DNA of 47,358 nt from Cytophagaceae bacterium (GCA_014376985.1 JACMQM010000107.1:1-47358), one strand, 5' to 3'. Shown: positions 20,173-28,705, numbered from the stretch's first letter. The notes: generated by a model not told the origin, from the letters alone. Numbers and translations are program-made.

Positions 20173-20847
20173 ATGTTGAACAAGCCCCAACTCATCGACC
20201 TCAGCCATACCATCGAAAATGGTCTCATCACTTACAAAGATCTGCCGGCCCCGGTGATATGTGATTTCCTCAGTAGAGAAATATCGAAGGATATTTATAA
20301 AGAAGGCACTACTTTTCAGATCGGTAAAATAGAAATGGTCACGAACACGTGAACATATATCGATTGTCCTTTTCACCGTTATGAAAATGGTAAAGATCTT
20401 TCAGAACGAAGTCTGGAAAGCTTTGTGGATCTGGAAGGCACAGTCAATTGCGTGCCTTTTAAAATAACATTGAAAATTACCTTGGATCAGGTCAAGAACT
20501 ATCCGGTGAAGGATCGCGCGGTCTTGATTCATACCGGTTGGGATGTGCATTGGAACACTCCCTAGTATTATGAAAATCATCCTTACCTCACGCAGGATGC
20601 CGCAGCGTATTTGAGAGACCATGGCGTTAAACTGGTGGGTATTGATTCGCATAACATTGACAATACAACAGGTAAAAGCAGACCGGTACACACCACGTTA
20701 TTAGGTGCAGAGATTCTAATTGTAGAACATCTTTGTCAATTACAATTATTGCCGGAAGACAATTTTGCATTCAGTGCCGTACCTCCTAAATTCAAAGGTG
20801 TAGGAGCTTTTCCCTTAAGGGCGATGGCCAAAGTAATTAATTTTTAA
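20173..20847 (+). pseudogene. cyclase / kynurenine-formamidase-like metal-dependent hydrolase, two in-frame nonsense codons
   Basis: 225-codon frame: MLNKPQLIDLSHTIENGLITYKDLPAPVI...TNT*TYIDCPFHRYENGKDLSERSLESFVDLEG...VLIHTGWDVHWNTP*YYENHPYLTQDAAAYLRDHGVKLVGIDSHNID; stops TGA 20350-20352 and TAG 20563-20565. Confidence 0.82.
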
Positions 20848-20861
20848 TTATAATTCGCTAT

Positions 20862-21044
20862 ATGAACAACTCAAAAAAATTCATCAATCTAACAGTCAAA
20901 TGTCCCAAATGCGGCGCACAGCAAGCCGTTTTCAGAATTCCTCAGGACTGGCGTCAATTGCTATTTGGCGGATGGACGTGCAAGAAGTAAGGATGCCGAA
21001 TGAATCGTCAGGGCAAAAAGATTGTCATTAAAAATGAGTTTTAA
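20862..21044 (+). pseudogene. small zinc-ribbon protein interrupted by one stop
   Basis: MNNSKKFINLTVKCPKCGAQQAVFRIPQDWRQLLFGGWTCKK*GCRMNRQGKKIVIKNEF; TAA at 20988-20990. Confidence 0.6.
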
Positions 21045-21050
21045 AAAATC

Positions 21051-21072
21051 GGCGCAAGCCTTCGCTTGCGCC
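21051..21072. terminator. hairpin terminator (GGCGCAAGC-CTTC-GCTTGCGCC)
   Basis: Perfect 9-bp GC-rich stem; A-tract on the left gives a U-tract for minus-strand transcripts from 21105..22739. Confidence 0.75.
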
Positions 21073-21104
21073 GTCGGAGTCGTTTTTAAGAATCATGGTT
21101 TGTA

Positions 21105-22739
21105 TTATTTCACAATTTTAAATGTTTCTATTTTACCATTCAGCTGAGAAACACTAACAAGGTATAAGCCAGGATCGAATGAAGAAGTATTTAGGAAGTA
21201 GTAACTTAATCCTTCCACATTTTTTTCAATGACGGGTTTGCCTTGCGCATCCATTATTTTGATAGTAGAAGCGGGCAAGCCAAATTCAATTGTCAACTGA
21301 TCTTTAACAGGATTTGGATAGTACGATATCGTCGTAGTTTCTTTTACAACCGATGCTTCCTGACTTTCTCTCGCACTTGCAGCCCCTGTTGAAAAGCCTT
21401 GGTAGTTCAATAGAATGGTTCCCCACACAGAAGCATTTTGCCAGTTGTCTGCTGTTCCTTTCCACGCCAGTTGACTGTCTCTCGTGCCACCGTTGTCATC
21501 ATCATCAACAGAAACATCGAAGCCAAGGTAGAGTCCTGTCTGAGGATTGATGCCCAGATTGCTCCATGGGATAGCGACTTCTACAGAATACCCACCTATG
21601 TAAATCGGCGTATTTACTTTTTGAGAAGCATACAGAATACCGGTGGAATTTCCTCTGAAGCTTATCTGAGGTGGCACACCTGCCGTACTGTATTTAATTG
21701 TAATCTGACGGTGCAGATTGGCGTCGAAATAAGGAAGTTTTGTATTCAGCGGATCGATGAAGATCTCCACCGCATCGTCGTTCCACAGCTCAGGAGAATC
21801 GTTGTAGAGTGTGTTGGTATACGCATGATTGTCCCATACTAGTGTACCCACATAAAGGTAGTTGGCATCCCAGGTCAGTCTGGTGCTGACTTCATTGTCA
21901 GAATTGCCAATCGCTTGCTTGGAGACATTAGCAACAGCGGAAGAAATGTAGGCGGCATCGTGAATGACTTCACCATCAATTACAGGCGCGCCATTGAAAT
22001 AATTATAATATGCAACTCCATAATCTGCCGCATTTAGTTTTACGGTACCATAGTTGGCGCCGCTGTTCCAGTTATTGGCTGTTCCTTTCCAGACCACTTG
22101 CCCATCTCTTTCACCACCATTGTCGTCATCGTCTACAGCGATATCAAAACCAAATTGAAAACCACTAGCCGGCGTGATGCCTAGTTTGCTCCAGGGAATA
22201 GCGACCTCAACCAGGTATTGAGAAATGTATTTAGTTCCGGATTGGAATGCGGTACCAAATAGAATACCGTCTTTCGTATAATTGTTGTTTACCCACAATT
22301 CGCGAGGTGCATTGTAATCAGCTTTGTGACTAACTATAGCCTGGAAAATCGGATGACCGTTTTTGGGATCGATGAAAATCTCTACCGCATCGTCGTTCCA
22401 TGGAGTACTGGCATCAGAATCATCCTTAAACCAGTTTTGCGATTGATTGTAAGCATACGTTTCATTTGCAGTTACAATCACATACAGGTAAGTGTTGTCA
22501 TACGTAGCCGCAAAATCAAACGTGTTGTCAGTAGAACCAATCGCCACTTTATGGGCTCCTCCCACTTTCGGAATAGCAACCGAACCTGTCCAAAAAGGAT
22601 CCTGCCAATAATTTCCATCTACGGTGATGGATTCTTCATGTGCATAGTTCGCAACGTGTTTGTTGATTTTGTAATCCTGAGCTTGTAGGTTTCCGAATAG
22701 CAATCCGGAAGCACACAACAATAATTTTGCTTTTTTCAT
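21105..22739 (-). CDS. secreted protein with two CBM9-like (carbohydrate-binding/DOMON-type) domains and a T9SS C-terminal sorting domain
   Basis: Signal peptide; duplicated DDAVEIFIDP...VEVAIPWS(K/N)LGI.P..G...GFD(I/V)(A/S)VDDDDNGG.RD.Q..WKGTA.NW; C-terminal YYPNPVKDQLTIEF...GLYLVSVSQLNGKIETFKIVK. Confidence 0.85.
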   Translation of the reverse strand: MKKAKLLLCASGLLFGNLQAQDYKINKHVANYAHEESITVDGNYWQDPFWTGSVAIPKVGGAHKVAIGSTDNTFDFAATYDNTYLYVIVTANETYAYNQSQNWFKDDSDASTPWNDDAVEIFIDPKNGHPIFQAIVSHKADYNAPRELWVNNNYTKDGILFGTAFQSGTKYISQYLVEVAIPWSKLGITPASGFQFGFDIAVDDDDNGGERDGQVVWKGTANNWNSGANYGTVKLNAADYGVAYYNYFNGAPVIDGEVIHDAAYISSAVANVSKQAIGNSDNEVSTRLTWDANYLYVGTLVWDNHAYTNTLYNDSPELWNDDAVEIFIDPLNTKLPYFDANLHRQITIKYSTAGVPPQISFRGNSTGILYASQKVNTPIYIGGYSVEVAIPWSNLGINPQTGLYLGFDVSVDDDDNGGTRDSQLAWKGTADNWQNASVWGTILLNYQGFSTGAASARESQEASVVKETTTISYYPNPVKDQLTIEFGLPASTIKIMDAQGKPVIEKNVEGLSYYFLNTSSFDPGLYLVSVSQLNGKIETFKIVK

Positions 22740-22974
22740 AAAGAATTAAGTTTAGTTTAGTTGAAATAAAAATGTTCTTAAAACTAAAACTTTGCACCTA
22801 GTAAACAATCTTATTGTTATTTTGCTAACATGAAATACAGAATAAAAAAAGCTATGTTATATTTTTTATACAATTGCAAATGATAAGTTGGTTAAACATT
22901 CTGTTTTATATGTAGTAACATCCGAAACCATTGTTGCGCAAGGCTTTCAAGTATGTGTTTTATTTCATAAAAAA

Positions 22975-23012
22975 AAGAAGCCATTACCAGATGGTTCTGG
23001 TAATGGCTTCTT
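22975..23012 (-). terminator. hairpin terminator downstream of the ice-binding-like gene
   Basis: Arms AAGAAGCCATTACCAG / CTGGTAATGGCTTCTT, 6-nt loop, flanking A-tract (U-tract on minus strand). Confidence 0.85.
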
Positions 23013-23030
23013 CAATAAATGGTGTTGTAC

Positions 23031-23777
23031 TTATTGTTTAACAATTGTATTTCCCGCCAGGATTACAGTACCTGTTCTTGCCAATGCTTTTCCATCCAGA
23101 GTTGCTCCTGTATTGAAAGTGATGGACTGCATCGCCATTATAGTTCCTTTAAAGACAGAAGTAGTTCCGAATGTTGCAGAACTGCCTACTTGCCAGAAAA
23201 TGTTTGACGCTTGTGCTCCGCCGCTAAGAAAAACTTTACGTCCTGAGGTTGTGGTTAACGTGGACGCAATTTGAATAATGAATATTGCACCTGAATTACC
23301 TTTTGCATCAAAAGTCAAATCACCCGAAGAGATGGCCAGGGAAGAAGTTGATTTGTAAAGCCCCGGTGTTAAGGTTAGACCTCCGAGGTTTCCAGATAGC
23401 GTCACCATATCGGTTGACGTTCTTCCTGCAGCATCATTGTAGGCTGCCGTCAAATCCAGTTTGGCATTGTTGGCTATTGCATCATTAATATGTTGAGTTC
23501 CATTTAGAATGCCCGGAGGAAATCCACCTATAGAAGTACCTGGACTTAATCCCATATCGCCTGTAATAGTTGTTGCACCTGTATTGGTGATAGATGTACC
23601 TGCAAGAACGGCTAGTGTAGATGCATTCATGCCTAGTGAAACATTTGTTTGTACTGTAGTTTGTAGCGGAATATTAACAGTAGGTGTTCCCGAAGGAGTA
23701 GGATCATTTTTTTTACAACTTGCAAAAAACACAACCGATGCCAAAGCTAGAGTTGTTAATAGTGTTTTTCTTTTCAT
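23031..23777 (-). CDS. DUF3494 ice-binding-like lipoprotein
   Basis: Lipobox-like ASVVFFASCKKN; FAVLAGTSITNTGATTITGDMGLSPG-type start, PGLYKSTSSLAISSGDLTFDAKGNSGAIFIIQIASTLTTTSG and NIFWQVGSSATFGTTSVFKGTIMA typical of DUF3494. Confidence 0.9.
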   Translation of the reverse strand: MKRKTLLTTLALASVVFFASCKKNDPTPSGTPTVNIPLQTTVQTNVSLGMNASTLAVLAGTSITNTGATTITGDMGLSPGTSIGGFPPGILNGTQHINDAIANNAKLDLTAAYNDAAGRTSTDMVTLSGNLGGLTLTPGLYKSTSSLAISSGDLTFDAKGNSGAIFIIQIASTLTTTSGRKVFLSGGAQASNIFWQVGSSATFGTTSVFKGTIMAMQSITFNTGATLDGKALARTGTVILAGNTIVKQ

Positions 23778-23953
23778 GGTTTTTATTTAAGATGCAAATT
23801 CTTTTGCATCACAAATTTTAGCGCAAGTGTTATACCACTTAATTTATAGGTATTGAAGCTTTTCAGTGCACAATAAAATTAAAAGGGGAAAACCTAATTA
23901 TTTTATAATGACTCATTATGGGGCAATAATTACCATTGTTGAGAATAAGCAGG

Positions 23954-26017
23954 CTAGAAGTTTACACGCAATCCAATGGTTAAACCTACTCCATATGGTT
24001 TTTGAATAAGGCCGGAAGTCTTGTTGTGGATGGATGATGCAGCATACACAAAGGTGGGCTGCAGCAATAGTGCTGTATGAACATTCAGCTTGTAGGATGC
24101 TTCTAAGGCAAACAGGTAACTAAATGAAATGCTATTGAATGATTTCAATTCGAGCACATCACTTTTGTTTGCGTTGGCTAGGTAAGTTACTCCTTTTAAT
24201 AAGATGTTGCTTCGTATTCCCGCTGTGGCCGAAAGACGTATTTTCTGTTTTGCCAGGAAAGTATAAGATAATTGTAAGGGTATAGAAAGGAAAGAATATT
24301 GGTCTTTGGATTTGATGTCTCTGCTGATAGAATCTTTTTCTACGTATTGCCAACTGGAATCGAGGTATACATAATCAAATGTCTTCAAGGTGTAATTAAA
24401 ATTGTATTGCTCTGAAAATACAGTATATAAAATACCAGCAGAGGTTTGGAAACGATCGTTCAGTTTGTAATTGACAGCAATACCTGCTGAGTACCCTATA
24501 CTATTTTTGTCATTCCTATTTTTGTCTTCTACTGCTGATTGAGTCAAACTGTCTGTTGCTGTTGACTTCGTAGAAGCGCCTGTTAATAATGCCGTAGCGA
24601 CAATATCAAAAGAGAATCGATTCAATAGATTTGATTTACTTTTTTCCTTTTTGGTACTTTCTTCTGCGAGTGTAGAATCTTTAGTAATATTTTCTGTACT
24701 ATCTATTAGTAACGCTAAGCTATCTAAAACAGAATGGTTAGAGGCTACGTATACTGAAGACAAAGAATCATTTGAATTGTTTTTTAAAGCGGATGAATCT
24801 AACGGAGTATTATTACTTACGGTAGATGAGATCAGGCTCGTATGTTTCAAACGGTCTTTTTCACGATCAGAAGCATTTGCAAGAGGAGCAGAAGAATCAT
24901 TTGTGTTTTCCAAACTGTCTTTTTGATTGTCAGGAAAAATGGTTGTTGTTGAAACAGTAGATTTATTTACCAGGGAAGAATCAGAACTGATAGTAGAAGA
25001 TGGATTAAATATTATGGGCTGATTTCTGGAAGAATGTAAAATAGTATCGGTAGTGTTTTGTTTCGCAACATTGGTTTTGTCAAAAGACGGTGTCTCATAG
25101 CTTTTATGGACAGCCGTGTCTGCTTCAGTTAGGGAAGAATTGTTGTTAACGAATGTTGTTTTTTCGTTCTCGGATTTTTGTCTCAGCGTACTGTCTATAG
25201 CGGTTCTTGTTTTGCTGCCGGCAAGATCTGTTGAATGCAATTTGTTGGCCTTATGATCCTTTGATGAGTGGAGTGCATCATAAGATTTGGAACTTTGACT
25301 AACAGAAAGATTATGGGTCGTTTTTGTTTTCCCGTTCTGAGAGCCGTCTCTTTTGTTTTTTTGTTTGTATAAAATACGGGTTGGATTAGATACTACTGTC
25401 TGCTTATTTGTTTTTTTACTGTCAAGCTTTCTTAAAGCAGAGGATTCATTTGTTATAGTAGAGTTTTCTCTATTTGTACTTTTTATGATAATTGTATGGT
25501 TAGTATGGAAATTAGAGTGGGAAGAATCATATGGATGAGAATTATTTGCATGGGTTGTTTTGTTTTTGGAGGTTGACAAATGATGGACGTCATCCATACT
25601 TTTCTCACTGATATTCATTTGATTTGATGCTTGTGCACCAGAATGAGGAGTAGAAAAAGAATCGTGAGGTAAATCTTTACCAGATGTTTTATTCAATTGA
25701 TTGTTGCGATCGGTAGCCACTGTTGAATAGTCGTTTGTTTTTTTAACAGATGACTTTTGTTCTTGTTGTACAAAAGCTATAGACGGAGTACTATTTTTAG
25801 GAGCCCCAAAAAGGAAACAACCGATAACAGCCGATACCACAAGGATACCACTTATACTCCAAAGCACTATGTTTTGAGAAAACATAAAGCCGGTTGGGCT
25901 TTTGTCTTCCGGCAAAGCCTTCTTAATATTTTGCCATACTCTCGGCGAAAGAGGTACTTCGTCGTTGGCGAAACGTTCTTGGAACAAATGCTCTATGTCG
26001 TCTTCTTTATTTTCCAT
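23954..26017 (-). CDS. putative anti-sigma / membrane-anchored protein with long Ser/Thr-rich linker and C-terminal outer-membrane beta-barrel-like domain
   Basis: Adjacent to and overlapping the ECF sigma gene by 11 nt; one TM near residue 50, low-complexity S/T/N/K stretch, C-terminus YSAGIAVNYKLNDRFQTSAGILYT...GVGLTIGLRVNF. Confidence 0.65.
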   Translation of the reverse strand: MENKEDDIEHLFQERFANDEVPLSPRVWQNIKKALPEDKSPTGFMFSQNIVLWSISGILVVSAVIGCFLFGAPKNSTPSIAFVQQEQKSSVKKTNDYSTVATDRNNQLNKTSGKDLPHDSFSTPHSGAQASNQMNISEKSMDDVHHLSTSKNKTTHANNSHPYDSSHSNFHTNHTIIIKSTNRENSTITNESSALRKLDSKKTNKQTVVSNPTRILYKQKNKRDGSQNGKTKTTHNLSVSQSSKSYDALHSSKDHKANKLHSTDLAGSKTRTAIDSTLRQKSENEKTTFVNNNSSLTEADTAVHKSYETPSFDKTNVAKQNTTDTILHSSRNQPIIFNPSSTISSDSSLVNKSTVSTTTIFPDNQKDSLENTNDSSAPLANASDREKDRLKHTSLISSTVSNNTPLDSSALKNNSNDSLSSVYVASNHSVLDSLALLIDSTENITKDSTLAEESTKKEKSKSNLLNRFSFDIVATALLTGASTKSTATDSLTQSAVEDKNRNDKNSIGYSAGIAVNYKLNDRFQTSAGILYTVFSEQYNFNYTLKTFDYVYLDSSWQYVEKDSISRDIKSKDQYSFLSIPLQLSYTFLAKQKIRLSATAGIRSNILLKGVTYLANANKSDVLELKSFNSISFSYLFALEASYKLNVHTALLLQPTFVYAASSIHNKTSGLIQKPYGVGLTIGLRVNF

Positions 26018-26555
26018 ACGCTACATAAGAGTGTTTGACAAGTATTTCTTTCAACATTATTTTTGCCTTGGCCAATTGTGAACGGGATGTTCCTTCGTTG
26101 ATTTGGCAAAGCTCAGCAATTTCTTTATGCGAATAACCTTCGATGACATACAGGTTAAACACTGTACGATATCCTAAGGGAAGTAGTTTTAGCGTCGATA
26201 ATAAATCTGTAGTTGATAATTCAGACAAGACCGGTATCGCCTGCTCATCTGCGATTTCAATTTCCGAAGTGTTTTCGAATGCTCGCTCTTTGCTTGTCTT
26301 ATGGAAATTGTTGATGGATAAATTGACTACGATTCTTTTTAGCCATCCTTCAAAAGAACCTTTGTTCTCAAACGTCTTTATTTTTTCAATTACCTTAATG
26401 AATGATTCTTGTACAATATCTTCTGCTTCAAATGTGGTGTTACAATACCTCACGGCAATAGCCATCATGCGCTTCGCATACTTCGTATACAAAGCCTCAA
26501 AAGCGCTGTGTTTGCCTTTCTTACAACCTTCTATGAGGTCTTGGTCTGAGGTCAT
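26007..26555 (-). CDS. RNA polymerase sigma-70 (ECF) factor
   Basis: ALYTKYAKRMMAIAVRYCNTTFEAEDIVQESFIKVIEKIKTFENKGSFEGWLKRIVVN; LLPLGYRTVFNLYVIEGYSHKEIAELCQINEGTSRSQLAKAK. Confidence 0.93.
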   Translation of the reverse strand: MTSDQDLIEGCKKGKHSAFEALYTKYAKRMMAIAVRYCNTTFEAEDIVQESFIKVIEKIKTFENKGSFEGWLKRIVVNLSINNFHKTSKERAFENTSEIEIADEQAIPVLSELSTTDLLSTLKLLPLGYRTVFNLYVIEGYSHKEIAELCQINEGTSRSQLAKAKIMLKEILVKHSYVAYGK

Positions 26556-26576
26556 GAATAATTTTATAATAAAAAA

Positions 26577-26605
26577 GGCTATCCGTTGGTTAGCAACGGA
26601 TAGCC
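26577..26605 (-). terminator. hairpin terminator between lipoprotein and sigma genes
   Basis: GGCTATCCGTTG-GTTAG-CAACGGATAGCC, with A6 to the left (U-tract on minus). Confidence 0.85.
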
Positions 26606-26618
26606 GGAACAGGTTGTT

Positions 26619-27572
26619 TTAATTTAAACTTTCAAGTGCTGTTTTAATACTTTCGTCTGATGCTTCTGTAAGTTCCAGTGTCAGTGATAAGTCTTCTGTA
26701 ATCGTTGTTTCTTTTGTAGCAAAATATTGTTTACCATCTTTTGTACTGATTACTACAATCATGATATCTTCTCCTACAGGTGTCTGCGCAGATCTGAATA
26801 CTCCATTTGTTGAATGCTCATAGAAACGTGCAATACTATTTAGATTTTTGAAAACGATATAAGCTGCAGTGTTATCTATTGTTCCTCCGTTCGTATAGGA
26901 AAGGCTAATCTTTGTTTTAACAGGGAAGGAATAAAATCTATCACAATTGATCCAGCCTAATTTCGATGTGCTGAAAATATAAGAAGATTGACTTGAATAA
27001 AGAGTTGCTGAACTGTCATTGACCCAATTTGTGCTCGTTACCGGTACGCTGGAACTAGTTGTATTGACAGGCATCCAGTTGAATTGGCCGTTACTCTCAG
27101 AACCCGCAAATAATTGCATTTCTGTATCAACACTGCTAGCAGGTAGTTCGATAAGGATGTTTGTGCCAGAGGCAAGTCGAAGTGTATCTCCATTTGAAAA
27201 AGCGCCTATATAAATTTCGCCACCTGATAGTAAAAGCTCTCCATCACTTGTTGTTGCGCGGTCACTTAGTATCATATCTGATTTTGTATAGATTTCCTTT
27301 ACAGTCACAGAAATGTCGCCAGTAACGGGACTTCCATTTTTAGTAACGAATGCTGATTTAGGAAAGGTAATTACAGTACCTTGTTCTCCTGAAATGGTTG
27401 CATTGGTATGGTCGAGATTAACGGTAAATGATTGTTTAGGAACATCATTTTTTTCAAAAAAGTCATTGATTGTTGTGGCAGGAGCGGGACTCTCCTCATT
27501 GTTTTTCTTGCATCCTGTAAAAGTTAGGCAGGCTGCGGAAACTAAAGCGAGTAAAAAGTGTGAATTTTTCAT
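26619..27572 (-). CDS. hypothetical lipoprotein
   Basis: Lipobox AACLTFTGCKKN; 317 aa ORF. Confidence 0.75.
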   Translation of the reverse strand: MKNSHFLLALVSAACLTFTGCKKNNEESPAPATTINDFFEKNDVPKQSFTVNLDHTNATISGEQGTVITFPKSAFVTKNGSPVTGDISVTVKEIYTKSDMILSDRATTSDGELLLSGGEIYIGAFSNGDTLRLASGTNILIELPASSVDTEMQLFAGSESNGQFNWMPVNTTSSSVPVTSTNWVNDSSATLYSSQSSYIFSTSKLGWINCDRFYSFPVKTKISLSYTNGGTIDNTAAYIVFKNLNSIARFYEHSTNGVFRSAQTPVGEDIMIVVISTKDGKQYFATKETTITEDLSLTLELTEASDESIKTALESLN

Positions 27573-27722
27573 GATTTTAATGTTTTATGGGGTTTGTATA
27601 GGGAAGACAGGAATGCATTCCCTTATGTTGCCTGAGAGAAAAAAATAAATCAGAAATCTTTCAAAAGGCTCATTTATTTAAATGAGGACTCTTTTTAACT
27701 TGCCGTTCCTTATATTATTAAG

Positions 27723-28187
27723 GTGTATTCATTCATGAACACTGCCATTCGTAAAGCAACATTACAAGACCTAGAACCGCTTTCTCTATTATTTGACAGT
27801 TATCGAGTTTTTTATGAAAAAGATTCTGACCTCGCGGGTGCGAAAGTTTTTTTGAAGGATCGAATAAACAATAAGGAGTCAGATATTTTTGTCGCTATTG
27901 ATGCAACAGGCAACATGACAGGCTTCATCCAGTTGTATCCCATTTTCTCTTCCACACGCATGAAACGCTTTACCCTGTTGAATGATTTATTTGTTCATCC
28001 ATCATACCGTGGACAGGGCATTTCAAAAGCGCTGCTGTTTGAAGTGCAAAAATTTACTAAGGAAACAGGCAGTTGCGGATTGATGTTGGAAACAACAAAA
28101 ACAAATGTTATAGGCAATAGCTTATATCCTGCTGTTGGATTTGAATTGGATGCAGAACATAATTATTATACCTGGGATACAAAATAA
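27723..28187 (+). CDS. GNAT-family N-acetyltransferase
   Basis: IRKATLQDLEPLSLLFD, LNDLFVHPSYRGQGISKALLFEVQKF; start may be 27735. Confidence 0.9.
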   Translation: MYSFMNTAIRKATLQDLEPLSLLFDSYRVFYEKDSDLAGAKVFLKDRINNKESDIFVAIDATGNMTGFIQLYPIFSSTRMKRFTLLNDLFVHPSYRGQGISKALLFEVQKFTKETGSCGLMLETTKTNVIGNSLYPAVGFELDAEHNYYTWDTK

Positions 28188-28223
28188 TAATGGTTCTACT
28201 CTAAGATTTGGTTATTAGAGTTT

Positions 28224-28340
28224 GCGTTAGGGATTGAGCCATTGTCTGAGCTCTTTTTCTTTGATTTTCATCTTGGGTGAGAAGACAGGTTGGATTCAAA
28301 GAAAAAAGCGAGTGGCGAAAGCCCGGCCCGAAGGGAGCGC
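28224..28340 (+). ncRNA. putative structured RNA / palindromic repeat element, copy A
   Basis: Closing stem GCGTT (28224-28228)/AGCGC (28336-28340), internal hairpin TTTTTCTTTGA (28254-28264)/TCAAAGAAAAA (28296-28306); second copy on the opposite strand. Confidence 0.5.
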
Positions 28341-28480
28341 CATGGATTTATCAAATAGGATTTACTTGTATTAGATTTACTTGTGTTATATAACCTGATG
28401 TATATGATTATTAAACATAATAAGCTAATCATAAAACGGAATCATTTATCCTTTAAAAAATAGTTAAGGCGACTTTAAGG

Positions 28481-28587
28481 GCGTTCCCTTCGGGCCGGGC
28501 TTTCGCCACTCGCTTCCCGATTCTGCAGCACGTTCAATAAAAGCCTATATGTCGGGAGAGCTCAGACAATGGCTCAATCCCTAACGC
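28481..28587 (-). ncRNA. putative structured RNA / palindromic repeat element, copy B
   Basis: Minus strand GCGTT (28587-28583)/AACGC (28485-28481); hairpin TCCCGA/TCGGGA at the same relative position as the hairpin in copy A. Confidence 0.5.
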
Positions 28588-28705
28588 AAATCAACAAAAC
28601 TTTAACATCGTTAAGAGTAGGATCATATAGTAAAGTAGTAACGCAGCAAGTTTCGGGTTTTATTGCTATGCGAAATAATGTAAGTTTGATACAGTATGAT
28701 AAGGT

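Larger units (their letters stand above)
28221..28590. repeat. composite inverted repeat: 33-bp perfect outer arms and 35-bp inner arms (one mismatch)
   Basis: Outer 28221-28253 vs 28558-28590; inner 28306-28340 vs 28481-28515. Confidence 0.92.

Noticed and set aside
20164-20691. Minus-strand ORFs 20164..20376 and 20401..20691
   Set aside because: Antisense to the cyclase pseudogene; open only because of the complementary codon pattern.
20173-21044. Possible stop-codon recoding (TGA/TAG/TAA readthrough)
   Set aside because: TAG is used as the terminal stop of intact genes in this window (e.g. ends at 10287, 12197, 13260), all three stop types interrupt genes here, and frameshifts occur in neighbouring genes; decay is simpler.
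21105-22739. Repeat at DNA level as a mobile or CRISPR-like repeat
   Set aside because: It is explained by two diverged CBM9-like protein domains.
24159-26038. Short ORFs within the Ser/Thr-rich gene
   Set aside because: By-products of low-complexity sequence in the real minus-strand frame.
27669-27686. Palindrome CTCATTTATTTAAATGAG upstream of the GNAT gene
   Set aside because: Short and AT-rich; could be chance or a weak terminator/operator, no independent support.
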